64,000 nt of DNA, taken from Rhodocollybia butyracea (taxonomy: Eukaryota > Basidiomycota > Agaricomycetes > Agaricales > Omphalotaceae). The DNA lies in NCBI GenBank assembly GCA_015501585.1, contig JADNRY010000032.1, forward strand, positions 310,001 to 374,000. Reading direction: 5' to 3'. The position numbers were made by a program, and so were the translations under genes. This document shows positions 24,441 through 35,500 of the stretch, piece after piece. The notes beneath the pieces are model-generated. The model did no database searches and had not been told where the DNA came from. It saw only the letters and a list, made by a program, of their open reading frames with translations. Numbering within the stretch: position 1 is the first letter of the stretch; each line of letters starts with the position of its first letter.

Positions 24441-24519
24441 GTGGACGTCTGATAGGACTCTGTGTCTTGGTTCGATTGATTGTTTTTCGAGCTTGCATGT
24501 ATACAACGACTTGTAAAGA

Positions 24520-24930
24520 AGAAGAATCGCCATCGTTTTGCATTATTCGCGGGGGGAAACGAAGACCTTACAGGCTTATACCAACCTCGTATTCTACCAA
24601 AGCTTTTCCCTCCAGTGAAGACACCTTGCTCAGTGTGTGCAGCCCGTATTTTTCCTTAAATTCAGTAACAAGATCTGCGGTCGGATGTGCGACGTTAGCT
24701 GGGAACAAATGGCTTCGGACCAATATCATCGCAAAGTGTACAAAGTGGGAGGTTTAGATAGGCGAGAGGAAGCAGGCTTTGAAGCTAAGGTGAACCATGT
24801 CAGGCGGCGAGTCTTCATTTTTATCTTCAGTTCTTCGGTGAATCTGACCATAAGCTGCATTACCGACTCCAGCGGGCTGCCCGAGTCAAAGGGCTCGAAT
24901 AACTGTGCATTGAACCGATAAACCACATCT
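24520..24930 (-). other. Truncated Z block
   Basis: It matches the 3' part of the Z block at 27.9 kb (the ACAGGCTTATACCAACCTCG and GGCGAGAGGAAGCAGGCTTT stretches). The conserved FPPSGR segment is missing, indicating an internal deletion. Confidence 0.35.
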
Positions 24931-24934
24931 CCTC

Positions 24935-25262
24935 CTCTCCTCGAATCAAGGCTCTTCGTCTTCTCATACCTAGGTATCGGGAAACTCCCTTCAACATCTA
25001 ACTTGGTAACCTCTCTGTCCCCACCCAGATTTCAAGCCGTATGAATGACTTTGGACCAATATCGTCGTCGGAGTCATAGTTATGTGTGTACCTGGCGTGT
25101 ACAAAGTTACATGACACGGTGTTGGTGCCCGCGCTACACTTTTCGATGGGCCGGGGGCGCTTAGTACCTATGTAATTTGGGAATAAGACTGGGTTTCATT
25201 TCGAACTACAAGTTGACTACAAGCATATCGGTACCGCCCTCCTTCTGCCTCCTTCGGGGATT
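24935..25262. other. Spacer; no gene seen
   Basis: It contains the CGAATCAAGGCTC(T/C)TCGTCTTCTC sequence that follows Z blocks elsewhere, so it is probably the tail of a deleted Z copy. Confidence 0.3.
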
Positions 25263-25266
25263 ACCA

Positions 25267-26115
25267 TCATGTCAAGACCTTTGAGGGCGGGAACTTCTTC
25301 CTGAAACCTTTCGCAACCTCTTTAAGCTGGGCGGAAGGTACAGGAATCTTCATCTGAGCCATCATCATCACCCAAGCTTCGGATTTCTTCGATATCGGCG
25401 CAAAGCTTGTAAAAAACAAGGAATATGTCCTAGCGACAAGTTTTTTGATATCCTCGTCAAGGTTGTGGGAATTCAGAAGACACTCCGTATATACATGCTC
25501 CACATACGTCCCTTGCTCCTCGGTGGGGAGAAGCTCGGGGTCAGAGACGAGTTCCCGGTCACAAGTAAAATCCTTTACGTCGGAGACGACCCCGGCGAGT
25601 ACCATGGGCTGCTTCTGTTGGGTGATAACAGTGGTGATATATCCATATCCATGGGGCTGTCCCAGTTTGGTAGCGAAGTTGTGTCCTGTAAGGTTGAAAT
25701 AGATCATATCCAAGCTGTCAAATTCCTTCTTATAACCCTCCGCAGTCAGTTCGATGTGCTGCATTAACACTCGGCCATCGCCGCCGAGCCCCGCCAGGTT
25801 TTTAATTTGTACCTGAACTCCCCTTTTCGCTTCTTCGGTTGTGAGTTGTACTTTGTGACCGTGTTTATCGAGTACTTGCACGAAATATGTGTGTGGTATC
25901 TGGTTTTGGTAAAAAGTCAATAAAGCAGAATCAATGAATCATGTATGTCTTACCGCTGGGGCCTCTGGCGTTGGCGGTCGTGATGACAGTGCTGATGACG
26001 ATCCTGATGACGATCCTGGTGACGGGGGTGTTGACGGTGGCATTGGCATAGCAAACGCAAGGGAAACAAGGAACGCGAAGAGGATGAAACCTAGCGAGCG
26101 ATGTGTGAAGAACAT
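25267..26115 (-). CDS. Small secreted protein S2
   Basis: Exons 26115-25954 and 25899-25267, in frame across a 54-bp GT-AG intron, give 264 aa. Exon 1 holds a signal peptide (LGFILFAFLVSLAFA) and a low-complexity Ser/Pro linker of about 30 residues, the longest in the family. Exon 2 starts IPHTYFVQVLDKHGHKVQL and carries the family marks: DMIYFNLTGHNF, GYGYITTV, VLAGVVSDVKDF and AWVMMMAQMKIPVPS. S1 is the nearest paralog. The protein ends FRKKFPPSKVLT without the long basic tail of S3 and S5. No known domain is recognised. It is flanked by Z and Y remnants and has no R or N partner next to it. Confidence 0.75.
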
Positions 26116-26245
26116 GGAGGGAGATGATCAGATAGTGTGTGAGAGGAGCGTTGGGAGGAGCGTTGGAAATGTCGATGAGATGCTGGCGAGGAGCGAAACG
26201 AGTGAACTGAACCAGCAGTTGCAGAAATATTCGCCCTTTCGTTTC

Positions 26246-26253
26246 ATTTATAT
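26246..26253 (-). promoter_or_regulatory. TATA-like box of S2
   Basis: Minus-strand ATATAAAT lies about 135 bp upstream of the S2 start, in the promoter block shared by the S family. Confidence 0.5.
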
Positions 26254-26259
26254 CTTCGA

Positions 26260-27360
26260 TGCAATGGGCATATGCATGTATGATGAGTTGGCAGAGAAAT
26301 ATTTACTATTGAGTATGGCCAGTGTACAAAACACAGGCCCTGACAAACTGTGTCGCCTGAAATGGAAGGTAACCATGCTATTACTTTGATAGCTGATGAA
26401 GCTAAGACTCGTAAGAGCTGGAGACGAGTTTTTTTTTTCCGGATTCTTTTCTTCCGTGCGCATTTATGCTTAAGTATAATCGGAATAACCACCTCCGACA
26501 GGCTTTTGGCGCGTCGAGCTGCTCAGAGAAACGGGAGCGTAAAGATAGATAGGAAGGTGCAGTAATTATAATAGTCGTGTCGGCAATAACTGCACCGAAG
26601 GATAATTATTGGGGTGATGACATATCCGTACTAACACTTAAGTATAGTAAATAAAAAGATCTATACTACTAAGCCATTTACGAAACACACTAGACCTGTG
26701 GAAAGCTGCGGCCGCCCTGAATAGCAATCCCGATTTGTTTCAAGATAAGTAAGGACACAATTGACAGCACTCACTGGACACAAGCATCTACTTATTTAAT
26801 GAGCACCAGCACAAAATCTTCATGAAACATAGGTTATTGTGTGCTCTCCGTGCGTCAGATGCCGTGGTGGCATCGACGAGCATCGACGTCCAGCAGGAAG
26901 CAAGTGCGGGTGACCGCACTTTTTTCGTTCTCACTCCATCCAACCCGAGTCGTCACTGCGTCACTGCGGCAACAGCACTAAAACAAATGGTTTCAAGATG
27001 CCGCAACATCGTGAACCGTGCATCGTCTTCAGCTGTCCTCCTGTCCCTCGTCTTGTCGGGCTCATGGTGCGTAATTTTGACGAGGGCTAATCCTGTGTCA
27101 GGCCCCCGCAGCGGTGCTCTATTTCTCGTTAAAAAGAGACTCGCGACCTTTGTGACTATTACTCACAGAGTGTCGATCCATTGATAATATATATAGCCAT
27201 CTGATAACAAAAAGTGCACTAACAAAAAGTACGAATGCGCTTGCCTGTAATATGCTGGTGCCAGCTGATGCCGCAGATAAATGGAAGTTCAGAGTTTTTG
27301 GAGTATGCTTGGATGTATGCTTGTTTTTAAATCGTTCACCTGCTTACCGGTTATATTCTG
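26260..27360. other. No gene supported
   Basis: An open stretch of 120 codons at 26822-27184 (+) has no recognisable motif and no paralog in the window. The rest is spacer. Confidence 0.3.
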
Positions 27361-27369
27361 TTATATTAC

Positions 27370-27860
27370 TCTATCTCAAACACATAGCCGGCGGCCGCAC
27401 ACGCACACCCAGTCTATAGTGGAGCAGCAAGTCTTGGTGGGCTCGGCTCAGGATAGCTCAGGATCTGATTCTTGGGGGTTCAGGGAGGAGGCCCAGGCCT
27501 GAGTGTTGTTCCAGCGTACGGCCCACTGAGTCATTGCCAAATCTTCGCCATTATCAGCACGAAGACCTCATAGCAGAGCTTCGTCGCTCTCATTTAGATT
27601 TGTTAATATTTTTTTTTCCGAAGGCTATCTAGATGAAGGAGGCGATAGGTCAAGTTCGTACGATGGGGCGCAGCGGCGGAGTTGGGATTGGGGTCGACTT
27701 TAGCAGAGGGAAGGAAACGCTGTGGCGGGAGGTGAAGCTTGAGACGGTCGAGTGTGAGGTGCCGGTGGGGGTGTGCTCAGGTGAAGTTGGTGGACGTCTG
27801 ATAGGACTGTGTGTGTTGGTTCAATTGATTGTTTTTCGAGTTTGACCGTGCTATATAGTA
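27370..27860 (+). pseudogene. Rgp1-like fragment (middle region only)
   Basis: It matches the last part of Y3-Y5: sequence around ACACATAGCCG, CCAGCGTACGGCCCACTGAG, and the TCGTACGATGGGGCG stretch. Earlier parts of Y are missing, so this is a truncated duplicate. Confidence 0.35.
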
Positions 27861-27869
27861 TATATACAA

Positions 27870-29077
27870 CGACATGTATCATCATCGTATCGTTATTCAT
27901 TGGGAGAACGAAGACCTTACAGGCTTGTACCAACCTCGTATTCTACTAGACTTTGCCCTCCAGTTAAGCATCTATGGCACATCGTTCTCCCTGAAGCTCT
28001 GCAGCGAGGTTCTGCGGCTGGATGGAATGACTTCGGCCAATGTTCGTTGTCAAGGGTACAAACTTGGAGATTTAGATGGGCGAGAGGAAGCAGGCTTTGA
28101 AGGGGAACCATATCTGGCAGTGAGTCTCCATCTGCATCTGCATCTCTCCGCTGGCCGCACCGTGTTTAATAGCGCAGGGTATTAGAATGTCGGTGTATGG
28201 TGCTGGGAATCGGGACGGAGGCTCTGCGTTCATACAAGGATAAACGTTGCGTCGGGGAGACTCAGACAGGTTGTTGGAGCTGTGGCGAACAGCACCCGCA
28301 TTGTCACGGCCAGACGGAGGAAAAGCAACTGAGTGGTTCAGGTTGACACGGAAGAGCTGATTAGAGGGGATACGGAAGTGGAGGAAGTTCCCGAGTTCGA
28401 TTTTCGCCAGTCGTTGGGACAAATTCTGTGTCATTGCCTTGACTGGATTCATGCATGGGTCTAAAAAAATAATGAGAAATAATGAGAATGGCATTTATGT
28501 AGATTAGAATGGAACGTACCTGGAAAATCGATCTACACCGCACAACCGTTCTTTGTAATCCTGCAGCTTTAAAGTCGCGAGAGTTATCGCGTCCGAACGA
28601 GTGTATGTATAATGAGATCGCAGCGCTCAGCGTGTGCGTTGATACATGGAAGCGTTGGGAATGGGGTACAGATTCTCGATACCGATACGAAAAAATGTTG
28701 GTGGATATAGGAGAGAACCAGGTTGTGGTAAATGTGATAAGAGGACTAGTGAGCGCTCTAAACCGTGAAGATACGATTCCATCATAGGATGGTCGACTGG
28801 GTTCTGTTGTTTGGATAGATTCTGCGTCGTTCCAACTGCCTGTTCTGTGCGTTTGACCTGACAAAGGTGAGACCAAGTATCACGCAAACTTAGTTAAGAA
28901 TTCACATACGAACGTCCACTTCGAAGCTTCAAGCACCTGTAACGCAACATTTTTGAGTTTACCGCATAGAGGGAATGCGACTGGTGAAGTTGCCAAATGA
29001 TACGAGTTGTAAACGATCGTGCTACGGAAGTAGAGGAAGGTCAAAGTAGCTCTGCCTCCAAGAACATCGCAACTCAT
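27870..29077 (-). other. Z block, best-preserved copy; unrecognised multi-exon sequence
   Basis: Read on the minus strand it gives, in order: LTFLYFRSTIVYNSYHLA and KLKNVALQVLEASKWTFV (29077-28900); a stretch ending LQRTVVRCRSIF before a GTACGTTCC donor near 28522; a short intron with acceptor near 28460; then a 130-codon open stretch with NLSQRLAKIELGNFLHFR and VAFPPSGRDNAGAVRHSS down to 28072. Copies at 39.5-40.4 and 50.9-52.1 kb keep the same order and the FPPSG, HHSNNL and RTVVRC segments but with frame changes. I do not recognise the family. Frame continuity is imperfect, so I do not call a CDS. Confidence 0.4.
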
Positions 29078-29359
29078 AAGCCACGTCTCCTTCTCCCAAG
29101 GCTCCTCGTCTTCTCAACAGTAGTTAGCCGTAATGAATGGCTTTAAAGTGGACCGATATTGTCGCCAGAGTCATAGTAAGCAATCATGACAGGCGGCGAG
29201 GTAGTACTTGATATTTCTTCTTCAGTCTTGTTCTTCGCTGGCCGCACGCAAAGCCGCACAGGCAGGCGCCTTTATTGACTTGTCCGACGGGCCGCGCGCG
29301 CTCATTGAGTTTGTTACAAAATTTGGGCTAATTATATAAATTACAAGTATTGCCACCGA

Positions 29360-30311
29360 TTATCGTGTCTTTTGTTTCTTTCCATTCTTGTCTCCTGATT
29401 CGAATTGCAATCCTTGCATTTTATCGACATCATGATCCAATGGACGTTTCCGATTCTTTTCCGGTGCCTTTTCTATTTGCAATCCCTCCATTGCCTTCTC
29501 CAAATCCCCCTCCTTTTTCGGTACTGGTGTCCCACCTCCACGCAATCTCTCCATTTGGAGAGGAATCGTCCCTTTCTGTGCCTTCCTTCGTCTCGACCGA
29601 AGCAAAACAGCTGCAGCATCTTTGACAACAGGGTCGGGAGCCTCATCTCCCCTAGTGCCGTGAGCCATCAAGATAACCCACCGATGTATCGGTACAAACA
29701 TGACCAAAAACTTGGAATATACCGTATCCCGGAGTACTTTAGCTTTCTCCAACTGCTCGCTGGTGAGTTCGGCAGGTAAGGGTTGGTGGAACACTTGGAA
29801 ACTACTAAGCCCGTTCCCATCCACGGTGCGCGAAATGACTGCACTGAACAAAATGACCGGAAGGTCTAAGTTATCCAGGTCCTTTGGCAAGGAGACGACG
29901 AATCCAAAGCATGTGACCAGGGTTGTTTTGTCGGCACTACTGCTGCAGTGCTTGCCTCCTTCGAGCCCGTAATAAAGTATAGCCGAAGGGTTGAATGTTG
30001 GAATCATATCAAGCAAATGGGGCGAATGATCTATCGTTGGCACGCCACCATCCCCCATTTCTTTTGCGAGGCTAGTAATGGATATACGAAGGTGCTCCTG
30101 CGCTCCGGACGTGATTTTTTCTACTTCGAGCCCATTTACATTAAGCAATTTCATGTGATAGTGAACGTTGCGTCGTTCCTAGTAGTTTTTGGAAAAAAAT
30201 CAATAAATCAGAATCGATACACCATGGATGTCTTACCAGCGGCACAGCACATGCAGGGGACATGAGGACCGCGAGAAGGATGAAACCCAGCCAGTGATGT
30301 GGGATGAGCAT
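29360..30311 (-). CDS. Small secreted protein S3 with basic C-terminal tail
   Basis: Exons 30311-30237 and 30178-29360, joined in frame across a 58-bp GT-AG intron, give 297 aa. Exon 1 is a 25-residue signal peptide (WLGFILLAVLMSPACA). Exon 2 opens ERRNVHYHMKLLNVNGLEV, then ISITSLAKEMGDGG, ILYYGLEGGKHC, TCFGFVVSLPKD and WVILMAHGTRGDEAPDPV. The last 60 residues are charged and disordered-looking, with two basic clusters, KNRKRPLDHD and GKKQKTR at the very end, spaced like a bipartite nuclear localisation signal. This is the first gene of the first complete tandem unit: R1 and N-B follow to the right. Export is inferred from the signal peptide; nuclear targeting is a hypothesis. No known domain is recognised. 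Confidence 0.8.
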
Positions 30312-30442
30312 TGAGAAAATGCAGGAATGAGATGAGGGACTGTTGTGTGAGAAGAGCGCTGGAGATGAGATGGAAACAAAGCAGCGCGACACAAGTGAAC
30401 TGAACCGGCAGTTGGGGGAGTGTTAGATTGCACCTTCGTTTC

Positions 30443-30450
30443 ATTTATAT
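30443..30450 (-). promoter_or_regulatory. TATA-like box of S3
   Basis: Minus-strand ATATAAAT about 135 bp upstream of the S3 ATG; position and flanks are identical in S4 and S5. Confidence 0.5.
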
Positions 30451-30459
30451 CCTCAATAC

Positions 30460-31318
30460 GATGGACATATGCTTATATGATAGGTTGGTACAGAAAGATT
30501 TATTATTGGGTATTGCCAATTTACGAAACACAGCGAGCAAGGGTGGTATAGCCCCTGATCCCGGTTTCTGGGTTTGTATCGTGAGGATCCGATGTAAATA
30601 AGGACAAGACCAGGACAAGACCGAGGGCTACCGAGGGCTACTTACAATGAGCGCAGATAGAGGTGTGAACTCCCAGATACTTATCCGCAGAAAGTATAAA
30701 ACGAAACGTCGCAAACTTACACAGCAATGAATGCCCGGTCCTCTCACAGTCAGGTCTACAGTGAATCCAAGCTACGGCGGGTTAGACTTGGGTATACCGG
30801 GTGACAGCCAAGCTCTGTTTTCTTCTGTTCCAGGCTTCTCCTACACCGAGAACTAGTAATATGCTCAAAATGTGCTATCCACCAAACTCCACCAAAAGAA
30901 GATGAAAATTTGTTTATGTGTACGAATGTTGTACAAAAAACTTTCTGAGGCTATCCAGGAGTACCTGGAACTATGGGATAATCCGGTTAGTGTTGCAGTC
31001 GCTACACCATGCGCTACTACATTAATCACGCAGATGTAGATGTACCGCCGTGAGGATTGGACGCTTTGGCATCCCGTGTGCCGCAGAGATACTACACCTA
31101 TGATCTTCCAGAAGCAAAGTGCGAATTTCTTTGAAAGCACGACGAACCATCGAATCCGGTAGCAAATGCCCATTCAAAGCCCTTAGCCCATTCGTAAAAT
31201 TCAAGTCAAACTTGAAGATATCTCGGATGCACGCGATCCGGGGTCAGATGACTTGAGATCGATGCGGTCATTTTGGCGGGACGCAACGTCTTGTTTTCCG
31301 TCAGCGACCAAGTCAACT
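30460..31318. other. Shared intergenic region between S3 and R1
   Basis: Divergent promoter region of S (minus) and R (plus), repeated at 41.7-42.6 and 53.4-54.2 kb. It contains a stretch open on the minus strand in all three copies (NFTNGLRALNGHLLPD... at 31022-31204) and a plus-strand stretch running into R exon a that is closed by different stops in the three copies. Neither has an ATG in a convincing place. Confidence 0.35.
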
Positions 31319-32141
31319 ATGCTCAGGTACAGATGCAGGTGCAGAATTTGCACTCACTACCTTATCCGTAATCCTAGCGAACAGTCTAGAGAGACCGATG
31401 AAAGGGACCCATCACTGTCAGTTCTCCTATTTGACATGAGACATGACCATAAAACCTTTCAAGGTCTTCTAGATCCACAGCAATTTTGCCTGTTTTCCAG
31501 TACCTTTCTCCAGATCTCAACTATGATAGCTCGCCGCCCAGTTACTCTGCCTATGAACTAGAGAACGGGATAATCACTTACTCCGAGTCGGCACCATCCC
31601 TGACATGCAGATGCAGCATTTACACTCGTTACCTTCTCTATCATCCTAGCGAGCAGTCTAGAGAGACAAACGAAAGGGACTCATTATTGTAAGTTGGCTC
31701 AGTTATCCTCAGTTCTCCTATTTGACATGATTATCATAAAACCTTCCAAGGTCCTCCAGATCCACAACAACTTTACTACCTCCTTACTGGTACTATTCTC
31801 CAGATCCCAGCTATGATAGTCCACCGCCCAGTTATTCTGCCTGTGACCTAGAGAGCGGAAGAGCCGTAATCTCCTACTCTTTGACACCATCTTCGTGCAG
31901 ATGCAGCATCTGCACTCGTTACCTTCTCTGTCATCCTAGCGAAAAGTCTAGAGAGACCAACGAAAGACAGATAAACGAGGGGGACCCATTACTGTCGGAA
32001 AAGCCAACCCGTAGACACTCCGCTCGTCGAAAGTTAGCAACGTTCGTTGCTGGCGCGACCTTTTGCACTCACCATCTGCTATTGTTCTTGAGACACGGCC
32101 GTAAAACTCCCAGTCCACGGCCGAAGAGGAAACCCTATTGA
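31319..32141 (+). CDS. Modular repeat protein R1 (PPxY / dileucine / Cys-rich repeats)
   Basis: Exons 31319-31416, 31464-31688 and 31751-32141 give 237 aa. Both introns (47 and 62 bp) are phase 2, so exon 2 is a self-contained 75-residue module. Each module reads SSRST..., then SPD..YDS, then the PPxY motif PPSYSAYEL, then a Cys-rich stretch CRCSI.TRYLL, then PSEQSRETNERDSLL. Exon 1 carries only the last part of a module. Exon 3 carries a full one and then RRKLATFVAGATFCTHHLLL, a possible membrane segment, and a basic end (PRPKRKPY). PPxY binds WW domains of Nedd4/Rsp5 ligases, and ExxxLL is an endocytic sorting signal (established); their use here is inferred. The start is chosen because this Met is open in all three copies. 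No homolog is recognised. It is convergent with N-B. Confidence 0.7.
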
Positions 32142-32550
32142 CATGATACCGTTCTGGAGCAAGCATGTTGTTCTGTCGGTGCCTGTGAGTACTCAGCTAC
32201 TGCGGCTAATATACTCAACGATTGGGACATGCTAGAAGCTCTTCAGAATACCGTGCTCTCTGTGCGCGGAAAAAGAGTCTTGTTACGCATGCTCGTTTTT
32301 TACTTTCAAAATTCAATAGCAGAACGTCACCGTACATGGCAGATGGACCTTGCTTGAAGAGTCGATGCCTTCCTTTGTGTTTTCCTACTATGACCATCGT
32401 ACATTCGAGTCTCTCAGGTGCTCTTTGCCAAAAAAGGGTGTAGCATTGCAACGGGTTACCGATTCTGTAAACTACTTGAGAGTATTAGAAGAGGTATAGT
32501 AATTTCTTTGGCTCCTTTGACTCTACAAGGTACATAAGTGTCCTCTTCAC
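32142..32550. other. Spacer between convergent R1 and N-B; possible extra R exon
   Basis: After a GTGAGT at 32188 and TACTCAG, a stretch reads ATAANILNDWDMLEAL then VLSVRGKRVLL. Copies at 43.5 and 55.1 kb keep this frame partly (NIPNDCEMLEARWETVLSVY in the 43.5 kb copy). It could be a further exon of R or a separate remnant. Confidence 0.3.
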
Positions 32551-32552
32551 AT

Positions 32553-35500
32553 TCAGTAACTACTAGCCACTACTGTCCCAATACCCGCCGTTTCATAATC
32601 CTCTTTGGCACCAAGGACCTCAAGGTCATCCCTCTCCTGAGAAGTTGGCTCTCTAGAAGGATTTTCAAGTTTGTCAAGGTAAAACCTGCATGCCCTTTGA
32701 AATCGTGGACACTCCCATGATCCTTGGAGCAGTTCACAGTATTTAAGTGTTTCTGTGAATGCACCCTGAGCATCTTCTTCCCGCCCTTTCTTCATCCAAG
32801 CCCTTCCCAACTGGAACAGGATCCGGACAATACCTATGGGGCTTCCATAAGCCTTGCTGGTCTCCAAGCCTTTCATTAAATATTCCACTGCCTTGTCATA
32901 GTCTCCTAGAAAGATGAATATCTGGCCAACAAGCTTGGATGTATCAGAAGTTTCATCACCTATTTGTCTGGCTTCACACAGTGCAGTTAAACCCCATTGC
33001 TTAGCTTCATCAAATCTTCCCAAGTTAACACAGGTCTGTGTCAGATACCAAGTGCAATTGAATTGTTCAAGGAGCAGATTATTAGAAATGCAGAATTCTC
33101 GAGTGGCAGTGAGAGATAGAATTGATTGAACATCCCATTGAGACACCAGCTCTATCTGGCACTTTGCTATACCTGCTGTGTCGCCCAAGGATTGAAATTC
33201 TGCCAAGGCTTTGGGGACATCTCCATAATTTGGATTACTGGTGGAAGAAGAAGAATATCCAGCCCAGTACAACGCATCAGCAGCACACTTTGATTCCAAC
33301 ACTTGTAAAAATGCTTCTCGGGCAAGATGAAACTGCTTTATGGCCTCTTCATACTGATCAAGGCCCCTTAAGTTTCGACCATTCCAATATAGTGCTTCAG
33401 CATACCACTTCTGGTCCTCTGACTCCTTGGAGAGCTCCAAAGCATGCTGTACAACCTCCAACCTTGGGCGAGTTTCAACTTGGTGCTCTGATAGGATAAG
33501 GAGAGCTTCAATTATATCTGGATCAGCTGCTGTGGTTTCCAAGAGGATTCCTTGTAAATTTGCTTCCTCCAAGGAACGTGCATCTTTATGGGCCAAGTAG
33601 TTGCTTGTCCCCACAGATGCATTGTGCTCCTTGAGAAATGCACATGCCATCTGGACTGTTGATTCCCGAATATGTTTGGGGAACCGGTTAGGGTCAAGAA
33701 CATACCGACGGATTACTGGGAGGACAACATAGGTGTCTGCGCGCTTCTCCACCAAAGAAGTGTCAAGGAGTGTCCGTAGTCTTAAGGCAATAGTAGCCTT
33801 TGCCATATCATGCACCCACCACTGAGACAGAGCTTTTGATGTAGTTCCAATGGGCAATAGGGCGAGAATGCCAAGTAGTTTGTCTGCACCAGGAGAGTCA
33901 ATCATAAGCTGACTCTCAACTGATAACCCTATACAGATATCCATACTCCGTTGTGACTCCTCACCAAGGTTCAATAAAGCAGTCCCTGCATCTTTATAGA
34001 GTTCAAGAAGCTCTGCAGGTGAGTACTCCATTTGCTGTCCAAGTTTTGCCATTAATGTTATAGCTAATGGCATATGGCCAACCTCATCAAGTAATAAGGG
34101 TAGCTCAGAGCTTTGATTTCCAGCTGGATCAATTTGAGTATAGATGCAAATTGAAGCTTCCTTGTCAACAGCCTCCAAACAGACAGATTCCCAATGGATA
34201 CCATCCCCAGGGAGTTCAAAAGATCGCATGGTGACAAATAGAGCTACGTGCTGAAGCTTTGCAAGTTGCGAAAGGATGTCCTGCACCTCTGTACGGCTAT
34301 GAAGATTCCAGGGAGTTTCAAAGTTATCGAGCAAGAGGATAATAGGAGATGTCGAAGACTCTAGATCATATAGGATATCACGAAGTGGGTCTCCCGTATT
34401 GAGAGACACTCCAAGAGACTCATAGAGAGTATCCTTGAGTAAGGATACAGAAGTGGCCTTTACGCAAGGTACCCAGACACGGCTCTCCTTACCAAAATGT
34501 TCTATGACGGAGGGGTGGTTGAGAACGGTGCGGGCTATGGAGGTCTTTCCCATGCCTCCAGGTCCTAGGAGGCAGATACGAGCTACACTGGTCTTCTGAG
34601 AGACCAGTGTATGTACAAAATCATTAACAATAGCATCGCGCCCAAAAAAGATCTCTGGAGCGACTGGAATGACCCCTCGTCTAGGTCTAGAACCATTCAA
34701 ATTGTCACCTTGATTCCTCTTGTCGAGGATACCTAGAACAGTTGTCATATCTTTCCTCAAATGGGTGACATCCTCTTGCATGTCATTCATAGCCTGCGCC
34801 TGCCGTCCATAAAAGGTAATGATCTGCTGAGACAGACGCTCGATAGCATCCGCGTCTGCAATCTCGCGTGCAAGCTGTGGGAACCAATCAAATTATAAGA
34901 ACAGCCATTTTTGAGAAATAAACTTACATGGAAGCTCTCCAATGCATTTCCTAGACGTCCAACACACTCTTGTACTTTATTCTCGTTCAACCCTTGAAAT
35001 AGTATCACAAGAAATGCATTCTGCTTTGCAATCTTACCCAGTCTAGACTGGATATGCTTAAGATCACTGCGTAATGCTCAGCTTATTCAGTCTAAATGTG
35101 GAAAAGCACTTACCATTCCAGCTGCTTAATATCACTTCGCAATCTCTCTTCAATTTCTTCGGCTTTCTTTCCCTTGAGTTTGTCGATAAGAATGAGCGTC
35201 AAGTTCTCAATACGGTTCTTGAGGTCCTTTGCATTTTTTAATGTAGTGTAGCTATCCTAGAGATAGTCATCATTAGGCGGTCAATTCAAAATTGCAGATA
35301 GCTGGACTTGCATCGCACATCTGAACAAGACTTTTTACGACCTCAATAACACTGACCACTCCCGGTACGGGTATCTGCTTAGCCGCTATGTCCAGAACCT
35401 CAAGAAACATCTTTCCCGACTCGCGCGCATATTCACCCTTGGTGGGTGGACCGAGATCGTCGTTGTTGTTTCGGACATTTTCCTTTTGCGGTTTGGTCAC

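Noticed and set aside
26822..27184. 120-codon plus-strand frame
   Set aside because: No recognisable motif, no paralog and no splice context; kept only as unassigned spacer.
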